Origin: Amanita rubescens
Lineage: Eukaryota; Basidiomycota; Agaricomycetes; Agaricales; Amanitaceae
Length of the DNA stretch: 64,000 nucleotides
Direction: 5' to 3'
Assembly (NCBI GenBank): GCA_015039365.1
Contig: WION01000256.1
Coordinates: 1 to 64,000, forward strand
Position 1 is the first letter of the stretch, and every line of letters begins with the position of its first letter. Under the pieces are notes generated by a model that did not search any database, had not been told where the DNA came from, and worked only from the letters and a program-made list of their open reading frames with translations. Shown here piece after piece: positions 21,851 to 32,238 of the stretch. The translations under genes were made by a program, and so were the position numbers.

Positions 21851-22464
21851 CTACTCGCGTTCCCACCCGATCGGCATACCCTCAAACTGAGTGGCTCCTT
21901 CAGCAGGACTGACACCTGCCCATCTGTCATTTACGAACACTGCACATACGAAACAATTAATCGCATCATAGCAAGTCAAACGTAATCAACTTACCCTCGA
22001 CTGCGATAGGCAAATTGAGGAATGCATCGATGATACCAGTTTGCACGCAGATGTCTTTACCCATATTTGGGGATTTGTGAATCAGCTGGCAACCACAACC
22101 AGTACAAAACCATCTCGTCACTGTGTCCAACGAAATTAACAAACGTCCGAGTAGACGACGACGGAAATTTCGACTAACCAACGTTGCCGTTGGGTACTGT
22201 GACATCAAAAGTCTTGTAAGTCCCTTCAACCTTAACGGAAGTTTCTGGTACGAATACTTGACTGCTGAACGCTGTACCATTGCATTTTCTGCAATCTTCA
22301 CAATGGCATATGACCTGCCCACCAAGCAAAATTCGTGATCAGGTAGTAAAGTTCATTGGAGTTGCACATACGTTAAACGTTGGGTCAGCGTCGACTATCA
22401 CTTTTGATGCACCACAAAGGCAGAGTCCTTCGTGATGCGGGGGAGCCTGAGTTTCGGTTTGCAT
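21851..22464 (-). CDS. GFA-domain (Mss4-like) zinc protein 5
   Basis: Starts MQTETQAPPHHEGLCLCGAS (ATG 22464), then VICHCEDCRKCNGTAFSSQV, VFVPETSVKVEGTYKTFDV, RWFCTGCGCQLIHKSPN and VNDRWAGVSPAEGATQFEG, ending GWERE at 21851. The first Cys cluster reads CLCGAS where the four duplicated genes have CLCGGC; the CxC ligands that the family uses there are kept. It is clearly more diverged than GFA 1-4 and outside the duplicated units, so it is probably the older neighbour from which the array grew, or a separate lineage. The role is unknown beyond zinc-dependent GFA fold. Confidence 0.8.
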
Positions 22465-23069
22465 TGTAATAACTTCGTTTGCAAGGGCTTGATTAATGTG
22501 GGTGTGGGGTTTCCCACCACGCCGATAGCTTAATATACTCCTACCCTCGGTTTATCTTCCCAATCTTGGCATTCCCTTCTCATCGGAGCTCGGGTATACT
22601 TGCACCCGCGACCTGATAAATACTTAGCCATCCTGCAAAAAATATGGTGGCATTGTTGTATACATATAGCAGTCGATACCTCAACAAATTGCCTCAACAA
22701 ATTAAATACCGATTCACTGTCCACCCACCGGGACTGAGCCATTCGTACGGTTCGTTTCTATTGCATCAGATCCCGTCAATCGATCAGTATTCTTAGTCAG
22801 GTGAACCAGCCGATGGAGCATGAATGATGTTTACTTATGGCATACGGCAAAGTGAAATGTGTTACGAAAGGCGGTGGTGCGTTCTGTCTCTACAAGTGCA
22901 GGTAGGTTGCATAGAAAAAGTTATTGTATCATGGACGACGAATAACACTTTGACGTAGCCATAGACCATTGTCACCAGAACCCCAAACCGCAAGAGCCAC
23001 CTGAAGTACGAGCAAGTTAACCACAAGTGATATGAGAATAAGGGCTTGATGATCTGCTTACAAAGATAC
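22465..23069. other. Intergenic region between GFA 5 and eS6
   Basis: No gene could be supported. A short CCTCAACAAATT direct repeat occurs near 22679-22702. The last part should hold the eS6 3' UTR. Confidence 0.45.
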
Positions 23070-24005
23070 TCAGGCAGCAGTCTTCTGATGAGATGCCTTG
23101 ATGGCAGCGACCTTGGCCTTTTTGTCGGCAACGCGCTTGGCGATTAGAACACTAGGAAATCGTCAGTAAACAGAGCATGCGCTTAGGCGGAACTTGGCAT
23201 ACTCGTATTCTGATTTTTGTTCCTTCTGGCGTTCGATTCTGTGACGCTTGATGGCACGGAGGTGGCGGCGGCGTTGGAGGCGGACAGGTGTGACCAACCG
23301 CTGGATTTTAGGTCTAAAGCAATGGTTAACCAGAGTCCAAGTACGTGGAACGAACGGCGCTTACGCTTTGGTATAAGGCTTAGCATCGGGTTTCTTCTGG
23401 CTCTTCACCTCTCTCCTAATTACGTATTTCCTGACATCATCTTCCTTGCTAAGGTTGAAGAATTTTCTGATCTTCGTTGCACGCTTGGGACCGAGGCGCT
23501 TGGGGATGACGGTGTCCGTCAGTCCTGGAATTTCGTTCTCGCCTTGTTTAACGATAACGAGGGACAGCACGGCAATATCGGGGCCCACAATGCATCCGCG
23601 CACGGATTTGCGCTTGCGCTCACCGGTACGGCGGATACGGTAACATGAGTGGCCATCGGCGAGGAGAAGGCGGACACGGTAGGGAAGAAGGACACCCTGC
23701 TTCATGGGGAAACCCTGCTTGTCGTTTCCACCTGTAATACGGAAGACGTAGCCCTTCCATTCATCACCGAGCGAATCACCGGGCACTTCTTGTGACATTC
23801 TCTTATCCATGAAGACACGGCTGAGTTAATTGGCATAAGTTCAACACACAGAATTATAGAAGAAAGAGTTGGCATACTAGCGTTTCTCATCATCAATGTC
23901 AATGAGTTTTTGGCATCCCGTTGCGGGATCTATGAGCACAGCCCACGTTATACATTATCGTCGCCATCGTTGAGAAAAAGTCTTACTGGCAATGTTGAAC
24001 TTCAT
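23070..24005 (-). CDS. RPS6: 40S ribosomal protein S6 (eS6)
   Basis: A five-exon gene. A tiny first exon MKFNIA joins to [17 protein letters not shown], then [59 protein letters not shown] and [20 protein letters not shown]. The last exons carry [19 protein letters not shown] and end [11 protein letters not shown]. The near-invariant eukaryotic eS6 sequence makes the call certain. The protein is part of the small ribosomal subunit and is phosphorylated near its C-terminus in the TOR/S6 kinase pathway. It is transcribed away from uS15 (24345) across a 339-bp gap. The very short first coding exon is usual for fungal ribosomal protein genes. Confidence 0.97.
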
Positions 24006-24344
24006 TCTAGGCGCGTATAGTTAGTCATCTATGCCGCAAAATCATAGGATCATCCATACCTGTAGTGTTTATTCCGTCGTCACTGTTGGCGTCGAGGGCG
24101 AAAAGCTCGAGCTAGAAACGGACGTTAGTACTGCAACACTCGCAAACTTCCGCCTCGCTAGGGTAGAATTAAGGTTTGCAACTGTACAGCTGACTTCGGC
24201 ATTTCCCACACCCAACACACCGCGATTGATCGTTCGCCGTCGCCGACAAAACTCAAGACAACTTTCCCTCAAGACTTTTATCAATAATCGTAAGTTACTT
24301 TTGAAACATCTGGTATAAAAAGTTGAATCTTTGGCAGAGTCAAC
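24006..24344. promoter_or_regulatory. Shared promoter region of eS6 and uS15
   Basis: A 339-bp interval separates the two divergent ATG codons and includes both 5' UTRs. Two small-subunit protein genes arranged head to head imply a bidirectional, co-regulated promoter. No single factor site could be assigned by eye. Confidence 0.6.
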
Positions 24345-24973
24345 ATGGGTCGTATGCACGCTCCCGGAAAGGGCATTTGTACGTTGCAAGAAAATATAAG
24401 AAACGCTCGTCTAAACATGGCTGTTATGTAGCGTCCTCTGCCCTGCCATACCGCCGCACTCCGCCTTCTTGGCTAAAAACGACTCCTGAAGAGGTCGTTG
24501 AGCAAATCATCAAGCTCGCCCGCAAGGGTTTGACACCTTCTCAAATCGGTGTAACTCTCCGTGACTCGCATGGCATTCCCCAAGTTCGTTTCGTCACCGG
24601 TAACAAAATTCTTCGTATCCTCAAGTCCCAAGGTTCGTTATCCATCCAATCTATACCCACTTTATCTCACTCATTCGCCTATCATCAACTCCTTCCTGCT
24701 ATAACCTTGTCACTTTGACATCTGTTGTAATATGCCTTTTGTTTGGGGATAGGACTTGGCCCATCCATCCCTGAGGACCTTTGGCACCTCATCAAAAAGG
24801 CGGTTGCCGTTCGCAAACACCTGGAGACCAACCGCAAGGACAAGGACTCCAAGTTCCGTCTCATCTTGATCGAATCGAGGATTCATAGGCTTGCTCGGTA
24901 CTACAAGACCAAGCAGCAGATTCCTCCTACGTTCAAGTATGATTCGGCTACTGCGTCCACCCTGATTGCATAG
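24345..24973 (+). CDS. RPS13: 40S ribosomal protein S13 (uS15)
   Basis: Three exons. The first, [11 protein letters not shown], ends at GTACGT. The second continues [20 protein letters not shown] and [20 protein letters not shown] to LRILKSQ, and the third begins [20 protein letters not shown] and ends [11 protein letters not shown] at 24973. Length (151 residues) and sequence match eukaryotic uS15/S13 throughout, including the conserved RLARYYK near the end. The protein binds the central domain of 18S rRNA in the small subunit. It diverges from the eS6 gene. Confidence 0.97.
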
Positions 24974-25530
24974 ATATGCAGGATAGCGTGGCTTACGATA
25001 TACACTGGTCTTTGTTATGCATGTGTAGCACAAATTAGGCTTCATGACATTATATATGTATAGGGTCGTACGTCTATCGGTTATGGAATGTGGTGGCACA
25101 CATCACGTACCTCGCAGATAGCAATTCTCGGTAAACTATGGTGAAATTTTCACATACCAACAACCCCTTCACCCCGACCTATCAACCTTCTTCCATGGCC
25201 CATCGACGAAGAACGGCCGGATCAGACAAAAGGCTAGCGAAAAGCGTAGTAGGATCCAGAGGATGGCGAATTCGTTGATAGACGGTTGTTCAAGCAGTGA
25301 TAGTGATAATCTATATGAGTGTCGTCGTGCATCACGTCAAAAAAGACGCAAATTTATTGGTCTGACTACGGGAGACTAGTGATAATCGTATAAACTTCAA
25401 CTCAGGTTCCACGACATACAATCTATTCGGCACTCTCGAAAAACAAATCAGGCAAAGAAGTTACTGTAACAGAGCTCGATCTTCCACCCAATTCAAGTTT
25501 GACCGTGACGCACTAGGTAATAAAACAGCT
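24974..25530. other. Region between uS15 and the F-box relic
   Basis: It includes the uS15 3' UTR and the first copy (about 25093-25160) of a direct repeat whose second copy lies at 27015-27140. Nothing else could be supported. Confidence 0.5.
25093..25160 (+). repeat. Direct repeat left of the F-box gene
   Basis: GTGGCACACATCAC and CTCGCAGATAGCAATTCTCG, followed by GTAAACTA and TATGGTGAAATTTT, recur at 27015-27140 with few changes; the second copy has about 17 extra bases inside. Confidence 0.6.
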
Positions 25531-26941
25531 CTAATATGCTTCGCTATCTGCCGCATCGATATCGAGCCCATAATTCCACCATCGGTCGTCAACCACTTCC
25601 GATGAGTATGTCAAAGACACGCCAAGTTCTTCCAGCTGCTCCCGCTCATCCGCCTCCCACAGCGAAACATCCCCATTACATTCCAACTCCTTTGCGCCGC
25701 TCGCTCGAAAGGCCTCCACCACCGTAGATGCATGCAATGCCCTAAGGTTGCAGTTCGACTTGAAAACAAGCCTCTTGAGCGGTAGACTTGGTTCACGTGC
25801 AAACTTCTCCAGTAACTTGTCATTAAAACCACTCCGCACCACGGCACCGAATATCCCATGCAACGCAATGCACTCCAGCATTGGAAATGGCGGCCCCCTG
25901 TCATCCTCTCCAAACATAATCCAATCCCACACATCTTGTGATAAACACGCCCGCGTGACTGCAAACCGGCGTACGCTCCGACACCGAGATGAAAAGAGCC
26001 TCAATGCGTTGCGCACCATTGTTGTATTCTGATCGGTCCATTCGTAGTCAAGCCGATCGCTTTCAATTTCCGGCTCACGCGAGCCATCTAGATGACCATA
26101 GGCGCCGTGATACACCCAATCAAATCGCACGCAGTCCCAGGAACCGATACTGCCAGATGCTTCAACATAGGCAATTGAATATCCAACGAAATCTCCGATC
26201 CAGGCCGTCCCTTGACCAAGCCCGAAGCCGTAGGTGATGTCATATTATGCGAGTTCCACCAAAGGCGGTGCTTTATCCATAACGACTCAGTTGGGGCGTA
26301 CAATTGAGAAGCGCCGCGATAAGTGCAGGATGGGCAATTTTTTCCTCGCGTGATCCATCGAGAACGAGCGCGCTCAGGTGGGAAAAGGATGCAGAGAGGG
26401 GTAATATCGGTACGCAGTCGTAGAAGCTGTTCATGTGGAGCTTTTGCAAATTGGGAAATGTGTTAGTGGCGTCTGCGAGTACCATATCCAGTCGTGGCCA
26501 TTTGGGTTCCAACAAGTAATCCGACTCGTTCTGTGACAAGATAGAAAGCACCTGGAGCGCTTGGAACGCCCCCACGTTCGGAAAGACATCATAGACAACA
26601 CCGCCCGCCAAGAAGGCAGTATCGGCGATGAGGGCGAATTCGCGAATTTGAGCATTGTACTCTGCCAACAGCTTGCACAGCGCTAAAACTTCCCGCGTGC
26701 GTTCTGTAACGAATCCTATGCGCACCGTAAGCATTGCGCCCTTTGTACGCAAGATACGGGCTCGAAGGAAATCGGGTCCATCAATGTTGAACTGGCGAGG
26801 ACGGAGAATCACAGTTGTCCAAAGCGATGGGATAGAATGTAAGACTGCAGTAAATTTTTTGCAAGTTTCTGAAATGGCTGGATTGTCGCATTGGCACACG
26901 ATTTCGGCCAGGACCTCAATGGGAAGGTCGAAGATGATCAT
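25531..26941 (-). pseudogene. F-box protein gene with two frameshifts
   Basis: The N-terminus is a clear F-box: DLPIEVLAEIVCQCDNPAIS, TCKKFTAVLHSIPSLWTTV. A leucine-rich body follows (FSHLSALVLDGSREEKIAHP). Near 26285 the frame breaks inside NCTPQL-ESLWIKH; a one-base loss fits. Near 26100 it breaks again inside ITAPMV-HLDGSREPE, also consistent with one lost base. The body then continues open to DAADSEAY at 25531. The three reading frames are therefore pieces of one protein of about 470 residues. Intact members are SCF ubiquitin-ligase adaptors. Two separate one-base losses favour a pseudogene; sequencing errors are the alternative. Confidence 0.75.
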
Positions 26942-28197
26942 GCTGTGAGATTACGTAATGGGCGTTCTATGCACACTGCATACTCACCGATTTGAACAAA
27001 GGAAAAACAAGGAAGTGGCACACATCACTTGTTTAACTTTGCCGGAGTACCTCGCAGGTAGCGATTCTCGGTAAACTAAGCAGCCAGGGTATATGTTTCA
27101 TTGACCTTCCATGACTGGCCTATGGCGAAATTTTACAACTCCAATCCAGCCCTGGAAGGCGTTGCTGGCTGACCGACAAAAGATCGAATCTTTTACTGGC
27201 ATCTGCATTAGGTCGTGCAAACGTGATCCACACTTTTACAGCATCACCGACACCCATAAAGCTGGAGAAATGAGGCAACAAGAAACGGACACTGCGCCGA
27301 GAACATACGTCGCACAACATCTTGGCTCAAACAGGTTGAATGCAGGAAATGTAATGCGGTGCAGAGTGTGTTCGCAACAACGATCAAGCCGGAATGACGC
27401 TGTTTGTTTGACCATTGATCGTAACTTCAGCCATGCAGGCTGATGCCCCATGTGCCCGTTCCGGAGTAAGTCGTGCTATGCAGACTTCACGACTTTATTT
27501 ATAGCGTTTTACTTGTCATAGACACCCGGCATTCAACTACAACCCCACAAAGCTCTGCAAGTATGCTCCATAAATGTTTCATTATAAGCTTCTAAATGGC
27601 TTGTTGGCGGTAAAATTTTCTCAACCCCTCCAGGCCTGGAAGATATATATAGAGTGCCTATGAGGCGGACGCACATGACATGCGTGCGTGACAGGAAACC
27701 GTTCCATCTTGCCACGCGGATTTTGGGTGGCACCATTGCCATAGTATGTCTTCCTTACTATCACGAGGGTTAAGTACTCGTTTACACCGAAAGATTGCAC
27801 TTGAAGTATTTGGATTTGGGTGGAACTGCCTAAGGCAAGAGGTGCTGGGAAAATAGAGCGGGGTTATTGTCAGAATGCCGAGAACATCAGGTACAGATAT
27901 CGCTTCAAAGGTTGCCCCTTATTCTTCCACACAGTTCTTTTTCCAAGAGTAAAGACGTGAGTCATAGTAAGTCGTGTTTCGACCTCCAACGTAAAGATAG
28001 CCGCATGGTGATTGGACAGCATCGTCCGGAGTTGCCTCCGTAGGTGGCGTTCATAGTGTTGTTGACCATGGCAGCACCGGCACAGGTTTAGGGCATGACC
28101 TCCGATCGCGCACGGTCAGGCGGGTTGTTCGTTCAGCTGGGTCATTCGACTGTGTGAGGAATATAAATCGCTTTGACAAAGTCATTACGACCTCATC
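26942..28197. other. Gene-poor region upstream of the first DUF6534 gene
   Basis: Holds the second direct repeat copy (27015-27140) and the promoter of the DUF6534 gene, with ATATAAAT at 28161-28168, 30 bp before its ATG. No further gene could be supported. Confidence 0.5.
27015..27140 (+). repeat. Direct repeat right of the F-box gene
   Basis: Second copy of the repeat at 25093-25160. The pair encloses the F-box pseudogene, so that block may have arrived by duplication or recombination. Confidence 0.55.
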
Positions 28198-29459
28198 ATG
28201 AGCGCCTTAGCAATCTCGTCCAAGCTTGAATCCACATTTGCTGAAGGGTGCGCTTTCACGCCAGTTCCCTCTTGATTGACTCTAAATCTCATAAAAGCAC
28301 ACGCAGCCCGAGCTTATCCATTGCAATGGTCAGTACTACACTACCTGTAAACAAACATACCCCTCGACCCCTTTGCAGGTGATAGGCAATGTGCTCGGCT
28401 TCTGCTTATATGGAGTACTGACCCCTCAAATGTGTTGGTGTTCCCCGCTATGACCCGCAGAAACTTTGACTAACTTGTTCGGGATAGATTTTTATCACAT
28501 CACCATCTTCAACGATTCAAAGATGATGATATTCGCTGTTTATGCTATCTACCTCACGGAGACGATCTCCACCGGTTTTCTCGCATACGACCTAACAAAT
28601 CTGGCAGTCGATCCTCACTATAATCCTTGCTTTGCAGGAATAATAGTTCTGATAGGCGGAGGGCTAGGTACGCTACCATCTATTTTCGGATCCCAGTATG
28701 CAACTGACATTACCAAAGTGGCGTTACTGACGCAAGCTGTGTATGCATATCGTATATGGATCCTGATGGAAAGAAAAAGGTTCATACCATTTTGCTTCGT
28801 CGCGGTACGCAGGACCTGAACGCACACCTGTTCGATATTTTAACCCGCACGTAGTTTGCTGCGATCGAGGTTATTCTCACGGCAGTGTTGATATCATCCC
28901 GAATTTCGCTTTTCATCGTCGGAACGGCACGTCTCCTCAGCGTTAAACAATACTCATCGTCTAACATTCCAGCCCATAGGTATTGTCTGCGTGCTGCCTC
29001 TTCGTCGACTTGGTCATTGCAATTCTCATGGTGTGGATTGTAAGTAACGTAGACTGGTGACATTTGATCGAGGTCTCACAATCACCTGTAGCTCACCAAG
29101 AATAGCATCATATCCAGACGATTACATCGGAGGATAATGCGTTTGTTACACATCCTCGTCGGCGGTAATATCCTTACCGGTATGTTTGCAAGACCATTTT
29201 TTCCTGGAATCTATTTACGACGGTGTGATTAGTCGCATTAAATATTGTTAACCTGGCTGCGTCGTTGCATTCCCTTTATCTCGCTCTTTCTTGCGGAATT
29301 GTCTTATCGAGGCTCTACGCAAACTCGCTGATGGTTGTTGTGAATGACCGTGATCTCCATTCCAGAGGCCACGAATCTCCACCCGAAAATAATATTTCGT
29401 TTATTATGGGAACGCTCCCGACTCCGGGCAATAGCGTCGGTGATCAAACCACAGGATGA
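28198..29459 (+). CDS. DUF6534-type multi-pass membrane protein A
   Basis: Begins MSALAISSKLESTFAEG (ATG 28198). Exons join through IGNVLGFCLYGVLTPQM, FYHITIFNDSKMMIFAVYAI, YLTETISTGFLAYDLTNLAV, CFAGIIVLIGGGL, ALLTQAVYAYRIWILMERKR, AIEVILTAVLISSRISLFI, SACCLFVDLVIAILMVWI and the last exon ALSCGIVLSRLYANSLMVVV-NDR, ending GDQTTG. The S-(K/R)-L-Y-(A/S)-N-S-L motif followed by N-x-R just after the last helix is the mark of DUF6534, a family largely restricted to Agaricomycetes. About seven hydrophobic segments are seen. The role is unknown. A close paralogue lies at 38010-39279. The intron after FI ends in CATAG and has a CTAAC branch site. No inactivating change was found. Confidence 0.78.
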
Positions 29460-29543
29460 ATTTCGAAATTTGAGCGGTGCATTTTTTCAGTGGGGGATAC
29501 GTGGAGGCAAACAGCGAGTGTAACATAGGAGCTGACATGCGCT

Positions 29544-29735
29544 ATGCATCGTATTGATGTACTAACGCCGGAGGGAGGGGTACACCCATGTCCTCCATTA
29601 TTCGCTATAAGCGATATTTCATTCGTCCTCTGTATTATATTGATAACGACTTCCCGAGGTATCATTTCCGTGAATACCCTTCACATTGGAACCCTCCCAA
29701 GGGCGAACAACGTGGACTATCAATTCACAGGATGA
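29544..29735 (+). pseudogene. Relic of a DUF6534 gene tail
   Basis: The end of this frame, NTLHIGTLPRANNVDYQFTG followed by a stop, resembles the tails of the two DUF6534 genes (FIMGTLPTPGNSVGDQTTG and FYSIGSLPIGSGDESQVTG). The upstream part of the frame shows no DUF6534 helices. A decayed tandem copy just downstream of gene A is the likely explanation. Confidence 0.45.
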
Positions 29736-32238
29736 AGGAGAAACATAAAAGACTCGTTGACAAATGTGTATCATGGGGTTGAGTTTGCCCGCCAACGCCG
29801 AGATGCCTCGATGACTTGGATGCGCGCTCGGTCGAGAACGGACGAGTGCTTGAGCGCTGCCACAAAGCATTATAAAACCAATACCTTCGTTTCACTTCCT
29901 TCCACTACGCTGGCCGGCCACGGAAATTGTACAAGCAGGCCAACTCGTGGAAGCCGTAGCTTTGCTCCATCGAAGGATCTTGAGTACGTAAAAGATCTCC
30001 TGGAGCAGAAGCGACAATATCGTGAGCATGAGCGCGAGAAGCTCGGTGGCAGGTAATGAATCTGACCAGCCAACATCTCAGAGTCAGTTGCGACAGGTCG
30101 AAAAGGGCGAAGGAGAGAAGCGGATGACTCGGTCCTTTGCAATTGCTTGCGGCGTCGGCGATTGCCAAAGACACGCCCGCTTCCGTCAGCTTCTACGTCT
30201 GACATCAACTAAAGGCCCGCTCCTCGTTGTCTGCGGTCCGGATGCGTTCATGCTGATCAGGACCCACTCGCTTTGCTGACGCTCGTTTTTCGGAGATGTG
30301 TTCGAGACCCACACGGGGGGTTATAGGTCGAAAGGTGTGCTTTCATGTAACAATCTGATCTGGTGGTACAGGGTTATCCCAAAGAGACATAGTCTCCAAA
30401 GTTAGTTTCATGTATCGCTTGATATACAATCAACGTGAAGCCCCTACTAATTCTCAACTCGTGGGCGTCACAGATCTGCATATCCTAGAGCCTGGTTCGA
30501 GGAATTTCCGAACTAATTCGATATCAAAGGGGGTTGACTCAGCGTCTCCCTAGATTTCAAAGTCCCTTTCCCATCCCTGCCGTACGCTGGGTCAACGATA
30601 AGTATCCAACAATACTTAGAGTCGTTCCAGCCCTCCGGATAATTTTCATAGACCAGAGAGAAATTAGGTTACACCACCCGTAGACCGCAATCATTGGCCC
30701 TGTATCGCCGTCTGGAACTTTGAAGGACCCTCGATGCCAATCAAAAATTGCTTGGCGGTTAAGAGCATAACCTTTGATCCAACGCACCTTGCAGCACCAA
30801 AACTCGTTTTATCAAAGCCACGAATGGACCTACGTTCTCTTCTCTCCACTTCTTCCATTGCAATTTCTTGGACTCTTCTCCTTACTGAGGTTCTTGATCC
30901 GATCTTCTCATAGAGGCGCAGTTTGCTGTGACTGTCAGTGTGTTTCCCGCGATGACCAATGCTAGTCACCTTTGTGAGTGGGCAATAGGCGTTGAAATAC
31001 AGTGACGTAATGGAGTGCAGCTCTGTTTTATTGTTTGGTCAATCCAAACAATGGAATCGGCCGCCAAACTGGACGACGGCCCTCGTGCGGCCGCAAAGCC
31101 CGCAACGTACAAGGACTTTGACATCGTCGTGATACATTTGGGAAGACTTCATCCAGTGCTTTAATCCAATCCTCCCCTCCTCCTAATTCCTATATATACG
31201 TCCTGCGCAGGTACTTCGATTTGATTTCCGACTCATGATGAATTGATTGGTCTGTCTCGTTACTCGAAAATCACATGCAGTTGTTTGATCCAATGTGAAT
31301 GGTTTGGGAAAATTGGGATCAGCAGGAAAGATGTCAATGTTTTGGTTGTCTACTCGTTCGATATGTAAATTCCAATAGTACACGAATTGATAGTATCACC
31401 AGTACAGCCAACCCGCCGGCCACGGGTCTACATGTGTCACCCGTACTTCTAGGGGCTGAGTTGAATTTGTATCTAGCTATGCCGTCGACTGGCTATGTCA
31501 AGACTGGATTTTCGTCGCGAAAGGATGCAGAGTGGGTGGTTGGGCAGTTGTTGGCATATTGGGAGGGCCAATCCATGCCGCGGAGGAGAATGGCGGCCAG
31601 TTTGAAGAGGGCGTGTATTTAAAGCACTGTGCACGCCGCAATGGAACGAGAGGCTGTGCTAAAGTTTGGCCAGGCTTGACGAGCCGCGTCTCGGCTATCA
31701 CCGGCTCTTATCGGCTCCACCCTTGCGTCTTCACTACTTACATACAACTTACAAGCGAAGGAACACTCAAACGTGGCGCCAGGCTTTTCAATCAGGATTT
31801 ATTTTTTCCAAGACAGACGATATCGGACGATGAATGGAGTTAAGGTCGCTGCCAGCACACTATAGCCGCAGTTCTCGCACATGTAGTGACATGCAGCATT
31901 CCTCGGGTCATCAATATTTGTTAACCAAGATGAAAAACTGGCAACCTAAGTTATTTCTCACTTCCTTCCATTTTTTCAGTCTGCAAAGTGCCTTGCGGGC
32001 TCCTCGATGCGGAGATCGCTGGCCGAGCCCTGAAAGTGTTTCGACAGGTGATATTACGGAATGCTGTCTAACACCGTCCTCTACTGTGCCAGCCCCTTGA
32101 TACAGTGCCAATTTAGTTTTGGACGTCTCAGAACTTACCGTCTGACATCAGCAAATTCCGGGGACCCGCAGTCTGCGAATTCTGCCCAAATCAGGGACAC
32201 TGGATATAAGAGCGCGAACTTGAACGTGGGACCCAACA
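29736..32238. other. Gene-poor accessory region
   Basis: Several short open frames exist on both strands (for example 30690-30969 and 31498-31701, minus) but none shows a family motif or a convincing exon series. A segment at about 31000-31042 recurs at 34783-34828. Confidence 0.4.
31000..31042 (+). repeat. Dispersed direct repeat, copy 1
   Basis: CAGTGACGTAATGGAGTGCA and the following GCTCTGTTTTATTGTTTGGTCA match 34783-34828 closely. The repeat family is not recognised. Confidence 0.5.

Noticed and set aside
23217..23648. 143-residue plus-strand frame
   Set aside because: Antisense shadow of the eS6 gene.
25531..26130. Independent gene of 199 residues
   Set aside because: It is the C-terminal part of the frameshifted F-box protein beginning at 26941, not a separate gene.
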